A program made the position numbers and the translations under genes. Positions 6,881 through 13,972 of a stretch of 41,832 bases of DNA are shown in pieces. Numbering within the stretch: position 1 is the first letter of the stretch; every line of letters begins with the position of its first letter. The stretch is from Bacteroidaceae bacterium (GTDB lineage Bacteria > Bacteroidota > Bacteroidia > Bacteroidales > Bacteroidaceae), in contig JAGBGU010000064.1 of NCBI GenBank assembly GCA_017935785.1, forward strand, positions 1 through 41,832, read 5' to 3'. Under the pieces are notes generated by a model. It saw nothing but the letters and a program-made list of their open reading frames with translations. It did not search any database and was not told where the DNA came from.

Positions 6881-8089
6881 GTGAATTGTACTATATATTT
6901 GTTTGGGGAATTTGGACATGGTGTAACATCCTCTGTTAACGACTATACAAAAAACATCTTTGAAGAGTTTATATCCAAAGCAAATGCGCCGACCCAAATT
7001 ATAATCCACCGAAGTGAGGCCATCATGAATTATGGATATGTCCGCCAAATCACAGATAATCATTTGTTTGGTATTTGTGTTCAAATCAATGGACAATATA
7101 TGGCGACAACTAAGAAACTATTTACTGCCTTTGAAAACATTATTGCAAATATTGCAGTTAGGGGAGACATTTTGTACTTGAATAAAAAAGGAGATTTAGA
7201 AGCAACCATTTCTCATTTCACAGACAAGCCAGAAGAGGTGGAAAATGCAGTGGTCAACTGCATGACGGAAATATCTAAATTATCTCCCACATGTAAAAGT
7301 TTGCCAGATATAGATTTCTCAACTACAGATTGTGATATCAACCTTTTCAATGAAAACGATAACAGCCAAACTATAATTAATACTTCAGTTAAGAATGGCT
7401 ACACATTTATATACAAAGAACAAGATTACGACACATTGGCACTAAGTGGTTATCGTTCTACTCTGTATAGCTTAAATAAAGAGAATGAAGATTATAAAAA
7501 GAAAGTCAAAGAGCTAGAAAAGGAACAAAGAATACTCAAAAGGGAAAAGAAACAAATGGGTGTTGTCATTGTCCTATTTATTGCATTATTTGTTGGCTCT
7601 ATTATTTTCTTTAACACTATAGAAGAAAAAAATGAGGACATCGCGAACAAACAAGAAACCATCGAAAGACAGAAAGTAGAGAAAGACAATTTAATCGAAG
7701 AAAAAGATGAAATTCTTAACAAAAACACGCAACTTCAGAATCGAAATGCTGATTTAACAATCAAACAGGAGTCTACAAGGAAAGAACTTGAAAATATTAA
7801 ATATGAACATGATAAGTTAAAAATAGAGCATGAACGTTTAAAAACAGTCTATAAATCAAAGGAACAAGAGAATGCTTTTTATAAAACGGAAATCAGTTCT
7901 TTAACAAGTAAAAATAGACGTTTGGAGTCGAAACTCGATGAAGCGCAAAAGGATTTGACACAAAAGGATGCTGCATATAAAATTTTGCTGGAAAAATACG
8001 ACCGAACTTGTCAACAACTTACGACAATGGAGAATACATACTATTCAACAAAGGAGGGGAAAAAAGCAATAAGGAAATATTCAAAATAA
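6881..8089 (+). CDS. Coiled-coil membrane protein sharing the gene 3 N-terminal domain (cassette gene 5)
   Basis: 402 aa starting at GTG 6881, 2 nt after the previous stop. The GTG start is favoured because residues 1-21 then line up with gene 3: G9, GH (12-13) and VND (19-21) coincide. A globular domain (1-190) is followed by a short coiled coil (195-222), one membrane segment (about 226-245, VVIVLFIALFVGSIIFF) and a long coiled coil (250-380) with a basic C-terminus (KKAIRKYSK). If the N-terminus is cytoplasmic, the second coiled coil is extracytoplasmic, unlike gene 3, where the coiled coil precedes the membrane segment. No known family was recognised. It closes the cassette. Confidence 0.75.
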   Translation: MNCTIYLFGEFGHGVTSSVNDYTKNIFEEFISKANAPTQIIIHRSEAIMNYGYVRQITDNHLFGICVQINGQYMATTKKLFTAFENIIANIAVRGDILYLNKKGDLEATISHFTDKPEEVENAVVNCMTEISKLSPTCKSLPDIDFSTTDCDINLFNENDNSQTIINTSVKNGYTFIYKEQDYDTLALSGYRSTLYSLNKENEDYKKKVKELEKEQRILKREKKQMGVVIVLFIALFVGSIIFFNTIEEKNEDIANKQETIERQKVEKDNLIEEKDEILNKNTQLQNRNADLTIKQESTRKELENIKYEHDKLKIEHERLKTVYKSKEQENAFYKTEISSLTSKNRRLESKLDEAQKDLTQKDAAYKILLEKYDRTCQQLTTMENTYYSTKEGKKAIRKYSK

Positions 8090-8119
8090 CATGCTCAAGA
8101 ACTTTCGTAAAATTATAAC

Positions 8120-8150
8120 TTGTATATTACATAAATAGTCACTAACTTTA
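8120..8150 (+). promoter_or_regulatory. Possible promoter for the 187-aa membrane protein
   Basis: TTG at 8120-8122, 20-bp spacer, TAACTTTA at 8143-8150 (one base off TAnnTTTG), 23 bp before the start codon. It suggests that the next gene is transcribed separately from the cassette. Confidence 0.4.
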
Positions 8151-8173
8151 TAGCCTTAAAAAATACATTCAAT

Positions 8174-8737
8174 ATGAAAGAACGATTAGTAAAAATAATA
8201 TGTTGGTTGACTTTGCTGTTTAGTTGGTTGACTATATCACCTCTTTTCATCTATTTGGCCCGCAAGTGGAAAATGACAGGAAAGAAAACCAGAATATTGC
8301 TATTGCTTATCTCTCCATTGATGTTGATTCTTTACCTAATCGTAGCCTTGTTAGTGATGCAAGGATATTCCGATTACCAAAGGAAATATCGCTTTGCAGA
8401 CAATGAAGCGATTGAGAGAATAACAGGTGTGGCATTTCCAAAGGTTGATATTATTGATTACCAAAAAGGGGGATCGAGTTTCAATGGGGATTACAGCGAT
8501 GAGCTAATCCTCGAAATGGAAGAAGAATTGAGTGAATCGACCTATCATTATTTAGACAGCATAATCAGCACTGGTAACTCCGAATGGAGCAAGTGTGATG
8601 ATGAATATAACTATAGCATTATGTGGGGAAATGGTCTACCTGCGCCCAAAGGAGAAAGTGAAGAAGATGATGGAATGTTTTCACTATCATTCAAGAAAGG
8701 AAGTAAAATAATCAATCTTAGTTCTGGCTCTTGGTAA
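8174..8737 (+). CDS. Hypothetical small membrane protein
   Basis: 187 aa. Two N-terminal membrane segments (about 7-28 and 40-62) separated by a basic loop (ARKWKMTGKKTR) are followed by about 120 polar residues ending in SLSFKKGSKIINLSSGSW. The soluble domain contains an acidic stretch (DYSDELILEMEEELSE). It resembles small uncharacterised Bacteroidales membrane proteins, but I recognise no named domain. Being AT-rich, it matches the cassette in composition, yet an 85-bp gap with a promoter-like sequence separates them. Confidence 0.65.
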   Translation: MKERLVKIICWLTLLFSWLTISPLFIYLARKWKMTGKKTRILLLLISPLMLILYLIVALLVMQGYSDYQRKYRFADNEAIERITGVAFPKVDIIDYQKGGSSFNGDYSDELILEMEEELSESTYHYLDSIISTGNSEWSKCDDEYNYSIMWGNGLPAPKGESEEDDGMFSLSFKKGSKIINLSSGSW

Positions 8738-8745
8738 TAGATAAT

Positions 8746-9042
8746 ATGAGAAGGCATCTGATAAAAAGGGGAATTCCGTCCAACAAGATTATATTAGACA
8801 AGCAGGGATTAAGAACTTACGATTCCATTATAAGAGCCAAGGACGTTTATGGATATTCCGAGTTTACCGTAATTTCACAAAAATTCCATAATGAGCGGGC
8901 AGTCTTTCTTGCCGGCCATTATGACATAGACGCCATTGGCTTTAATGCCAAAGATGCTCCTAATCAAAAAGGGAAATCAGCCAAACGGATGAGAATAAGA
9001 GAATTATTTGCAAAAGTGAAAGTATTTACGGATTTGCTATAG
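8746..9042 (+). pseudogene. Truncated SanA/YdcF-like (DUF218) protein, C-terminal remnant
   Basis: About 98 codons from the ATG at 8746; an in-frame TTG at 8731 would add five. The sequence matches the C-terminal half of DUF218/SanA proteins: MRRHLIKRGIPSNKIILDKQGLRTYDSIIRAKDVYGYSEFTVISQKFHNERAVFLAGHYDIDAIGFNAKD follows the family order of G(I/V)P, D-x-x-G-x-R-T-x-D, V(I/S)Q-x-FH-x-x-RA, and the Gly/Asp tail. The N-terminal half, with the usual membrane anchor and the first nucleotide-like strand, is missing; intact SanA proteins are roughly twice as long. It starts 8 bp after the preceding stop, so the front half was probably lost by deletion. It may still be translated, but a functional enzyme is unlikely. 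Confidence 0.7.
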
Positions 9043-9123
9043 TACCTCCCTTAATAAACATCCATAGCATAAAATCTGTCACCAATATTAAAAATAATAA
9101 AATATAATGTGCGTTTGTGACTA

Positions 9124-9131
9124 TTTTTGTG
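9124..9131 (+). promoter_or_regulatory. Possible -7 box for the cyd operon
   Basis: TATTTTTG matches TAnnTTTG 30 bp upstream of the DUF4492 start. No good TTTG lies at the expected distance upstream, so activator dependence or a different promoter is possible. Confidence 0.35.
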
Positions 9132-9161
9132 TATTTTTACAAGGCGAATGGTGTTTAATTC

Positions 9162-9383
9162 ATGAAAAATACCTTTAAAAAGATATATTGTTTTTATATT
9201 GACGGGTTTAGGAATATGACCTGGGGCAGAGAACTTTGGTGGCTTATTCTGCTAAAAGTCATTATATTATTCCTTGTCTTACGAGTGTTTTTTTTCCAGC
9301 CTGTTCTGGAGGGAATGAGCATGGAAGAGAAGAGTGAGCACGTTGGTGAGGAACTGTCAGATAAGTTGGATGTAAAAATGTAA
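9162..9383 (+). CDS. DUF4492 small membrane protein of the bd oxidase operon
   Basis: 73 aa with one membrane segment (about 23-44, GRELWWLILLKVIILFLVLRVFFF) and an N-terminal amphipathic start (MKNTFKKIYCFYIDGFRNMTWG). It matches DUF4492, which in Bacteroidota usually precedes cydA. Its stop overlaps the cydA start by one base (TAATG), implying coupling. Its position and single membrane helix suggest an accessory or assembly subunit of cytochrome bd, comparable in position to proteobacterial CydX, although homology to CydX is not evident. Family assignment is firm; role is inferred. Confidence 0.8.
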   Translation: MKNTFKKIYCFYIDGFRNMTWGRELWWLILLKVIILFLVLRVFFFQPVLEGMSMEEKSEHVGEELSDKLDVKM

Positions 9384-10876
9384 TGGATATGATAGAAAGT
9401 GGATTGGTAGATTGGTCGCGCCTTCAGTTTGCGCTAACGGCCTGTTATCATTGGATTTTTGTGCCCCTTACGCTTGGCTTGTCCATCATAATGGCTGTAA
9501 TGGAGAGCATATATGTCATAAAGGGAGATCTGTTCTGGCAAAAGACGGCCAAGTTCTGGATGAAGTTATTTGCCATAAATTTTGCCGTCGGCATTGCCAC
9601 CGGTATTATACTGGAGTTCCAGTTTGGAACTAACTGGAGCAACTATTCGTGGTTTGTGGGTGATATATTTGGTGCCCCTTTGGCCATCGAAGGCATATTC
9701 GCATTTTTTATGGAGGCCACGTTCTTTGCAGTAATGTTCTTCGGCTGGAACAAGGTTGGCAAGCGTTTCCATTTGCTCTCTACCTGGCTCACCGGTATTG
9801 GCGCATCTGTATCTGCGCTTTGGATTCTGATAGCCAATGCCTGGATGCAGCATCCTGTGGGCATGGAGTTTAATCCGGATACCGTAAGGCATGAGATGGT
9901 GGACTTTTGGGCTCTTGTGATGAATCCTGTGGCATCATCAAAGTTTATGCATTCCGTTTTCAGCGGATGGATGACTGGTGCGGTATTTGTTATCGGCATA
10001 AGCTGCTGGTATTTGCTAAAGCGGCGCGAGACGCGCTTTGCTCTTTCGAGTATAAGGGTAGCTGCCATAGTGGGTTTAGCCGGAACTATGGCGGTAATGT
10101 TCAGCGGCGACAAAAGCGGCGTACAGACTGCCGAATACCAACCCATGAAACTGGCTGCCATGGAAGGGCTGGAAAAGGGCGGCAAGCGTGCTCCATTCTC
10201 AATAGTTCCTGGTATTGAGGTGCCCGGAATGCTTTCCGTTCTGGCCACGCATGATTTGGACGGCTTTGTGCCTGGTATAAATGATATATTGGACGGATAT
10301 ACTGACGAAAGCGGAAAGGTTATGCCTTCGGCGGAAGATAAAATAGCCCGGGGAAAGCGTGCCATTGATGCCTTCTCCACTTACCGGGCTATGAAGAATG
10401 AATCGCCATCCGTGGCAGATTCCGCCCGAAAGGTGTTACAGGAGAATATGCCATATTTTGGATACGGCTATCTGCAGTCGCGCAATGATCTGATTCCACC
10501 GGTAAGTTTGGTGTATTGGGCGTTTCGTGCCATGGTGGGGCTGGGTGCATTCTTCCTGCTGCTGATGACTGCAATATTATGGTTTGAATGCAGGCAGACA
10601 TTGGTCCAGAAGAGATGGCTGCAACACATCGCTTTATGGACAATGCCGCTGATATACATAGCCGGCCAGGCGGGATGGATTGTGGCGGAAGTCGGACGCC
10701 AACCCTGGACCATACAGGGATTGCTTCCGGTAAATGCTGCCGTATCGAGCGTGAGTGTGGGGGCGGTACAGACTACGTTCTTCATCTTTGTAGCCATTTT
10801 TACGCTCTTCCTAATTATAGAGATACGTATTATGCTAAAGGCTGTACAGAAAGGTCCGGAAATTGAACACAAATAA
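9383..10876 (+). CDS. cydA: Cytochrome bd ubiquinol oxidase subunit I
   Basis: 497 aa polytopic membrane protein. CydA catalyses quinol oxidation and carries the haems that reduce O2 to water at high affinity. Visible signatures: YHWIFVPLTLG with axial His23, KFMHSVFSGW with His190 (equivalent to E. coli His186), the paired glutamates of AIEGIFAFFMEATF (103 and 111), and GWIVAEVGRQPW near the C-terminal third. The quinol-binding loop is short, as usual in Bacteroidota. The start overlaps the DUF4492 stop, and cydB follows after 11 nt. This supports a nanaerobic lifestyle typical of gut Bacteroidales. Confidence 0.97.
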   Translation: MDMIESGLVDWSRLQFALTACYHWIFVPLTLGLSIIMAVMESIYVIKGDLFWQKTAKFWMKLFAINFAVGIATGIILEFQFGTNWSNYSWFVGDIFGAPLAIEGIFAFFMEATFFAVMFFGWNKVGKRFHLLSTWLTGIGASVSALWILIANAWMQHPVGMEFNPDTVRHEMVDFWALVMNPVASSKFMHSVFSGWMTGAVFVIGISCWYLLKRRETRFALSSIRVAAIVGLAGTMAVMFSGDKSGVQTAEYQPMKLAAMEGLEKGGKRAPFSIVPGIEVPGMLSVLATHDLDGFVPGINDILDGYTDESGKVMPSAEDKIARGKRAIDAFSTYRAMKNESPSVADSARKVLQENMPYFGYGYLQSRNDLIPPVSLVYWAFRAMVGLGAFFLLLMTAILWFECRQTLVQKRWLQHIALWTMPLIYIAGQAGWIVAEVGRQPWTIQGLLPVNAAVSSVSVGAVQTTFFIFVAIFTLFLIIEIRIMLKAVQKGPEIEHK

Positions 10877-10887
10877 TATTAAGCGCA

Positions 10888-12030
10888 ATGATTACTTACG
10901 AATTTCTTCAGCAATATTGGTGGTTTCTTATTTCTCTTTTGGGAGGTCTGCTTGTCTTTCTGCTTTTTGTTCAAGGCGGAAATGCGCTCATCTTTCTGGC
11001 GGGAAAGGATGAAAGAGAAAAAGAACTGATTGTTAATTCCACAGGACGTAAGTGGGAACTTACGTTTACTACCCTTGTTACTTTTGGTGGGGCTTTCTTT
11101 GCCTCGTTCCCGCTGTTTTACAGTACCAGTTTCGGCGGAGCATATTGGGTATGGATTCTTATCCTTATAACCTTTGTCTTTCAGGCTGTGTCCTATGAAT
11201 TCCAGACAAAGGCGGGCAATCTGATAGGCCGTACATGGTTCAGAGTGTTCCTTGCGCTGAACGGTTTTCTGGCTCCATTGCTCATCGGTACTGCCGTGGG
11301 CACATTTTTCAGCGGTTCAAAGTTTGTCGTAGCAAAAGAAGCGGTAGGAAACGTGGCCGCACCGACAATCAGTAAATGGGCAACAGAATGGCATGGCCTG
11401 GAGGCTGTGGCAAGCATGTTCAATGTAGGATTCGGCCTGGCGGTAATGTGCCTGGCGATAGTACTGGGCGCATTATATCTGATTAACCATATTGAGGATG
11501 ACAGACTTGCTGCAGACCTGCGTAAATGGCTTAAAATCAGTTTCGGCCTGTTTCTTATTCCTTTCCTTTATGTAGTATACAGACTGTTTACAATGGAAGG
11601 ATTTGCCGTAGATACAGAGGGCGTGGTATATATGCAGGGCGGAAAGTACTTGCAGAATCTGCTGCAAATGCCAATGGTGTTGTCTTTGTTCGTGCTAGGT
11701 GTGCTGCTCGTGGTGGGAGGTGTGGCTGGCTCGCTGCTTAAGCCCACGTTCAGGAGAGGTATCTGGCTGGCAGCGCCGGGAGCTGTTTTTGTGGTAATGG
11801 CGCTCTTTATGATTGCCGGATACAACAATACGGCCTATTATCCCTCCACGGCAGACATACAGTCCTCGCTAACCCTGGCAAACAGTTGTTCCAGCGAATT
11901 TACCTTGCGTACCATGGCCGTAGTTTCCTTGATTATCCCGTTTGTAGTGGCATATATAGCTTATGCTTGGCGGCAAATGGACAAGCAATCGCTCACCAGA
12001 GAAGAGCTGGATACATCTGACAAATATTAA
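10888..12030 (+). CDS. cydB: Cytochrome bd ubiquinol oxidase subunit II
   Basis: 380 aa, polytopic, forming the CydAB heterodimer in the inner membrane. It starts MITYEFLQQYWWFLISLLGGLLVFLLFVQGGNALIF, with the family features of an early Trp-rich helix and G-G-N. A conserved Y-N-N-T-A-Y-Y-P region lies near 313-320. It is co-transcribed with DUF4492 and cydA and ends just before an inverted repeat facing the oppositely oriented oxidoreductase gene. Confidence 0.96.
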   Translation: MITYEFLQQYWWFLISLLGGLLVFLLFVQGGNALIFLAGKDEREKELIVNSTGRKWELTFTTLVTFGGAFFASFPLFYSTSFGGAYWVWILILITFVFQAVSYEFQTKAGNLIGRTWFRVFLALNGFLAPLLIGTAVGTFFSGSKFVVAKEAVGNVAAPTISKWATEWHGLEAVASMFNVGFGLAVMCLAIVLGALYLINHIEDDRLAADLRKWLKISFGLFLIPFLYVVYRLFTMEGFAVDTEGVVYMQGGKYLQNLLQMPMVLSLFVLGVLLVVGGVAGSLLKPTFRRGIWLAAPGAVFVVMALFMIAGYNNTAYYPSTADIQSSLTLANSCSSEFTLRTMAVVSLIIPFVVAYIAYAWRQMDKQSLTREELDTSDKY

Positions 12031-12041
12031 GAAGCGCTTGG

Positions 12042-12088
12042 ACCCAAATAGGTCAATAGACTGTTACGCGCTAGTGACCGATTTGGGT
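12042..12088. terminator. Hairpin between convergent genes
   Basis: ACCCAAATAGGTCA (12042-12055) pairs with TGACCGATTTGGGT (12075-12088) with a single mismatch. An inner AGCGC (12033-12037)/GCGCT (12068-12072) offers an alternative fold. It lies between cydB and the stop of the leftward oxidoreductase. There is no strong U-tract, so it may block read-through or protect 3' ends rather than act as a classic terminator. Confidence 0.5.
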
Positions 12089-13077
12089 TAAATCTTGCCC
12101 AGAATGCGGTCCATTACCCAGTTTACGCTTGTGGCGCTAAGGTTGTCGGCCGTGCAGACTGTTTTCCCCTGTAGATGGCGTACCACATTCTCGATGAGGG
12201 GCATCTGTACATGGGCAGGATTGTCTATGTGTATTTCCGTTCGTCCCTGGCTGTTGTGCAGCGCTATGGGTTCGTAAGTAAATACGGAGAAACATATCTG
12301 TCCTTTGTCGCCAATGATTTCAATGCGGTCTGTACGCGCACTTTCGTCGCAGACAAAACACCATGAGCCGCTGCCTGGCAGTCCGTCGTGGAACTGGAAC
12401 GAGGCGCTTACGGAATCTTCTGTCTGGTAAAGTCCTCCGCGGTTGGTGCTATAGCCTTTGGCATATACTATCGGGCCGAAGATGTCCTGCAGAAGATCTA
12501 TCTGGTGAGGTGCAAGGTCGTAGAAGTAGCCTCCGCCGGCAATGTCGCGTTGTACGCGCCAGGGTAGGTTGGTGCTGTTATAGTCCAGGTCGCGTGGCGG
12601 AACGGCAAACCGAATCTGCACGTTTACCACTCGGCCAACGGCTCCTTCCAGTACAAGCTGTTTTACTTTCTGGAAATAGGGGAGATAACGTCTGTAATAT
12701 GCAATAAAGCACGGAACGCCGGTTTGTTCGCACACGCGATTTATGCGTTGGCAGTCTATATAGCTGCTGGCTAACGGCTTTTCCACATAAACCGGTTTGC
12801 CGGCCTTCATGGCCATGATGGCATATGTGGCGTGAGAAGAGGGTGGGGTGGCAATATAAACGGCGTTTACCTCGGGGTCTTCAATGAGTTGTTGTGCATC
12901 GGTATACCACCGGCTAATATGATGGCGCTGGGCATAGGAACTGGCTTTGTCATGGCTGCGGCTCATTACGGCCACAACCTTGCTGCCCTCTACTTTGCCG
13001 AATGCGGGTCCACTTTTCTTTTCTGTTACTTCACCGCAACCTATGAATCCCCAACGTATTTCTTTTTCGTTTCCCAT
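12088..13077 (-). CDS. Gfo/Idh/MocA family oxidoreductase
   Basis: 329 aa. The N-terminal Rossmann fold has the dinucleotide motif GFIGCGEVTE (10-19). The signature EKPLA (99-103) supplies the catalytic/NAD-contacting Lys100. The second domain carries GGGYFYDLAPHQIDLL, with the Asp and His typical of the catalytic site. This family uses NAD(P) to oxidise or reduce sugars, inositols and related compounds; the substrate cannot be predicted here. It stands alone, divergent from the membrane protein at 13169, with which it shares a symmetric promoter region. It converges on cydB. Confidence 0.9.
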   Translation of the reverse strand: MGNEKEIRWGFIGCGEVTEKKSGPAFGKVEGSKVVAVMSRSHDKASSYAQRHHISRWYTDAQQLIEDPEVNAVYIATPPSSHATYAIMAMKAGKPVYVEKPLASSYIDCQRINRVCEQTGVPCFIAYYRRYLPYFQKVKQLVLEGAVGRVVNVQIRFAVPPRDLDYNSTNLPWRVQRDIAGGGYFYDLAPHQIDLLQDIFGPIVYAKGYSTNRGGLYQTEDSVSASFQFHDGLPGSGSWCFVCDESARTDRIEIIGDKGQICFSVFTYEPIALHNSQGRTEIHIDNPAHVQMPLIENVVRHLQGKTVCTADNLSATSVNWVMDRILGKI

Positions 13078-13104
13078 TTTCCGTATAAAATTTAGGTGTC
13101 CGAA

Positions 13105-13137
13105 TGCAAAGATACGCTAAAAAATCGTATCTTTGCA
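13105..13137. promoter_or_regulatory. Symmetric divergent promoter pair
   Basis: TGCAAAGATACG (13105-13116) and CGTATCTTTGCA (13126-13137) are perfect 12-bp inverted repeats separated by 9 bp. Each contains a -7 box: TATCTTTG leftward (13114-13107) for the oxidoreductase and rightward (13128-13135) for the membrane protein. The two polymerases would bind overlapping DNA, so the promoters probably compete. No good -33 elements are visible. Confidence 0.6.
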
Positions 13138-13168
13138 ACGTATATATTGTTTAATTGAATCAAGAAAT

Positions 13169-13972
13169 ATGAAAATTATAAAGAATGAGCCTTTTGAGGT
13201 TTGTAAAGAGCGTTCTTATCTGAACTGTATTTACCAAGGTATCGCCTTAGGTGCGGATAATGCGGGCCGAGTATGGAAAAATCTGTGGCAGCTTTTCCTT
13301 GCCAGCTTAATCCTGAATTTCCCCTTCGGTATGTTGTTGCCCTCTGCCATTGCAGCGCTTATGCCAAAATGGTCGGAAATGGGCTTTATACCCGTTACGT
13401 CCATACGACAGCAATGGCCGGACTTGTGGAAGATATTCTGTCGCTTGTTGCCTTACTATGGTATAACTATTCTTGTGTCCGTAATCATCTATGCATCTTC
13501 TTTTGTGAGTGTTTTCACAAGTAGCGTTGTAGTGATGTCATGCGTTCTGATAGCATGGCTGGTATTGCTGGCGGCCACTTTGCCGCTTCAGTGGGTAAGA
13601 ATGGAACTGATGTACGGAAACAAAAGCGTGAAGGCGTGTTTTTCTGCTTACACATTGGGGCTGAGAGAGTGCCTGAGACTGTTTTTCTTTTATGTGGTAA
13701 TAGGGGCTGTTTGTTTTTTTGTTCTTGCCCTTGCGGCTCTGCCGTTGATTATCCAAATGTTGGTAATTGGACAGATGTCTGAAGCGCAGGCTGTTGGCGA
13801 CATAGCTAACGTACCCTGGTTTTTCTGGCCGCTGCTATTTGTCTCTGCAATTATTCTCAACTTAGTGGCTTTTTATCTTCAAATTATTTTATCGCATGCA
13901 GAATATCTGCTTTGGGGCAGCATTACTGCAAGCGATGGAAGCCGCAGATCAATTGAAGAAATTCCAGCTTAG
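13169..13972 (+). CDS. Hypothetical polytopic membrane protein
   Basis: 267 aa from the ATG at 13169. An upstream TTG at 13133 lies inside the -7 box and is unlikely. An N-terminal cytoplasmic segment (NEPFEVCKERSYLNCIYQGIALGADNAGRVWKNLW) precedes about six membrane helices, including LLPYYGITILVSVIIYASSFVSVF and FFWPLLFVSAIILNLVAFYLQIIL. No transporter signature is recognised; it looks like an uncharacterised Bacteroidales integral membrane protein. Its last 24 bases overlap the 3' end of the convergent porin gene. Confidence 0.75.
   Translation: MKIIKNEPFEVCKERSYLNCIYQGIALGADNAGRVWKNLWQLFLASLILNFPFGMLLPSAIAALMPKWSEMGFIPVTSIRQQWPDLWKIFCRLLPYYGITILVSVIIYASSFVSVFTSSVVVMSCVLIAWLVLLAATLPLQWVRMELMYGNKSVKACFSAYTLGLRECLRLFFFYVVIGAVCFFVLALAALPLIIQMLVIGQMSEAQAVGDIANVPWFFWPLLFVSAIILNLVAFYLQIILSHAEYLLWGSITASDGSRRSIEEIPA

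Noticed and set aside
13133..13168. TTG start extending the 267-aa membrane protein
   Set aside because: It would begin inside the -7 box of its own promoter; the ATG at 13169 fits.
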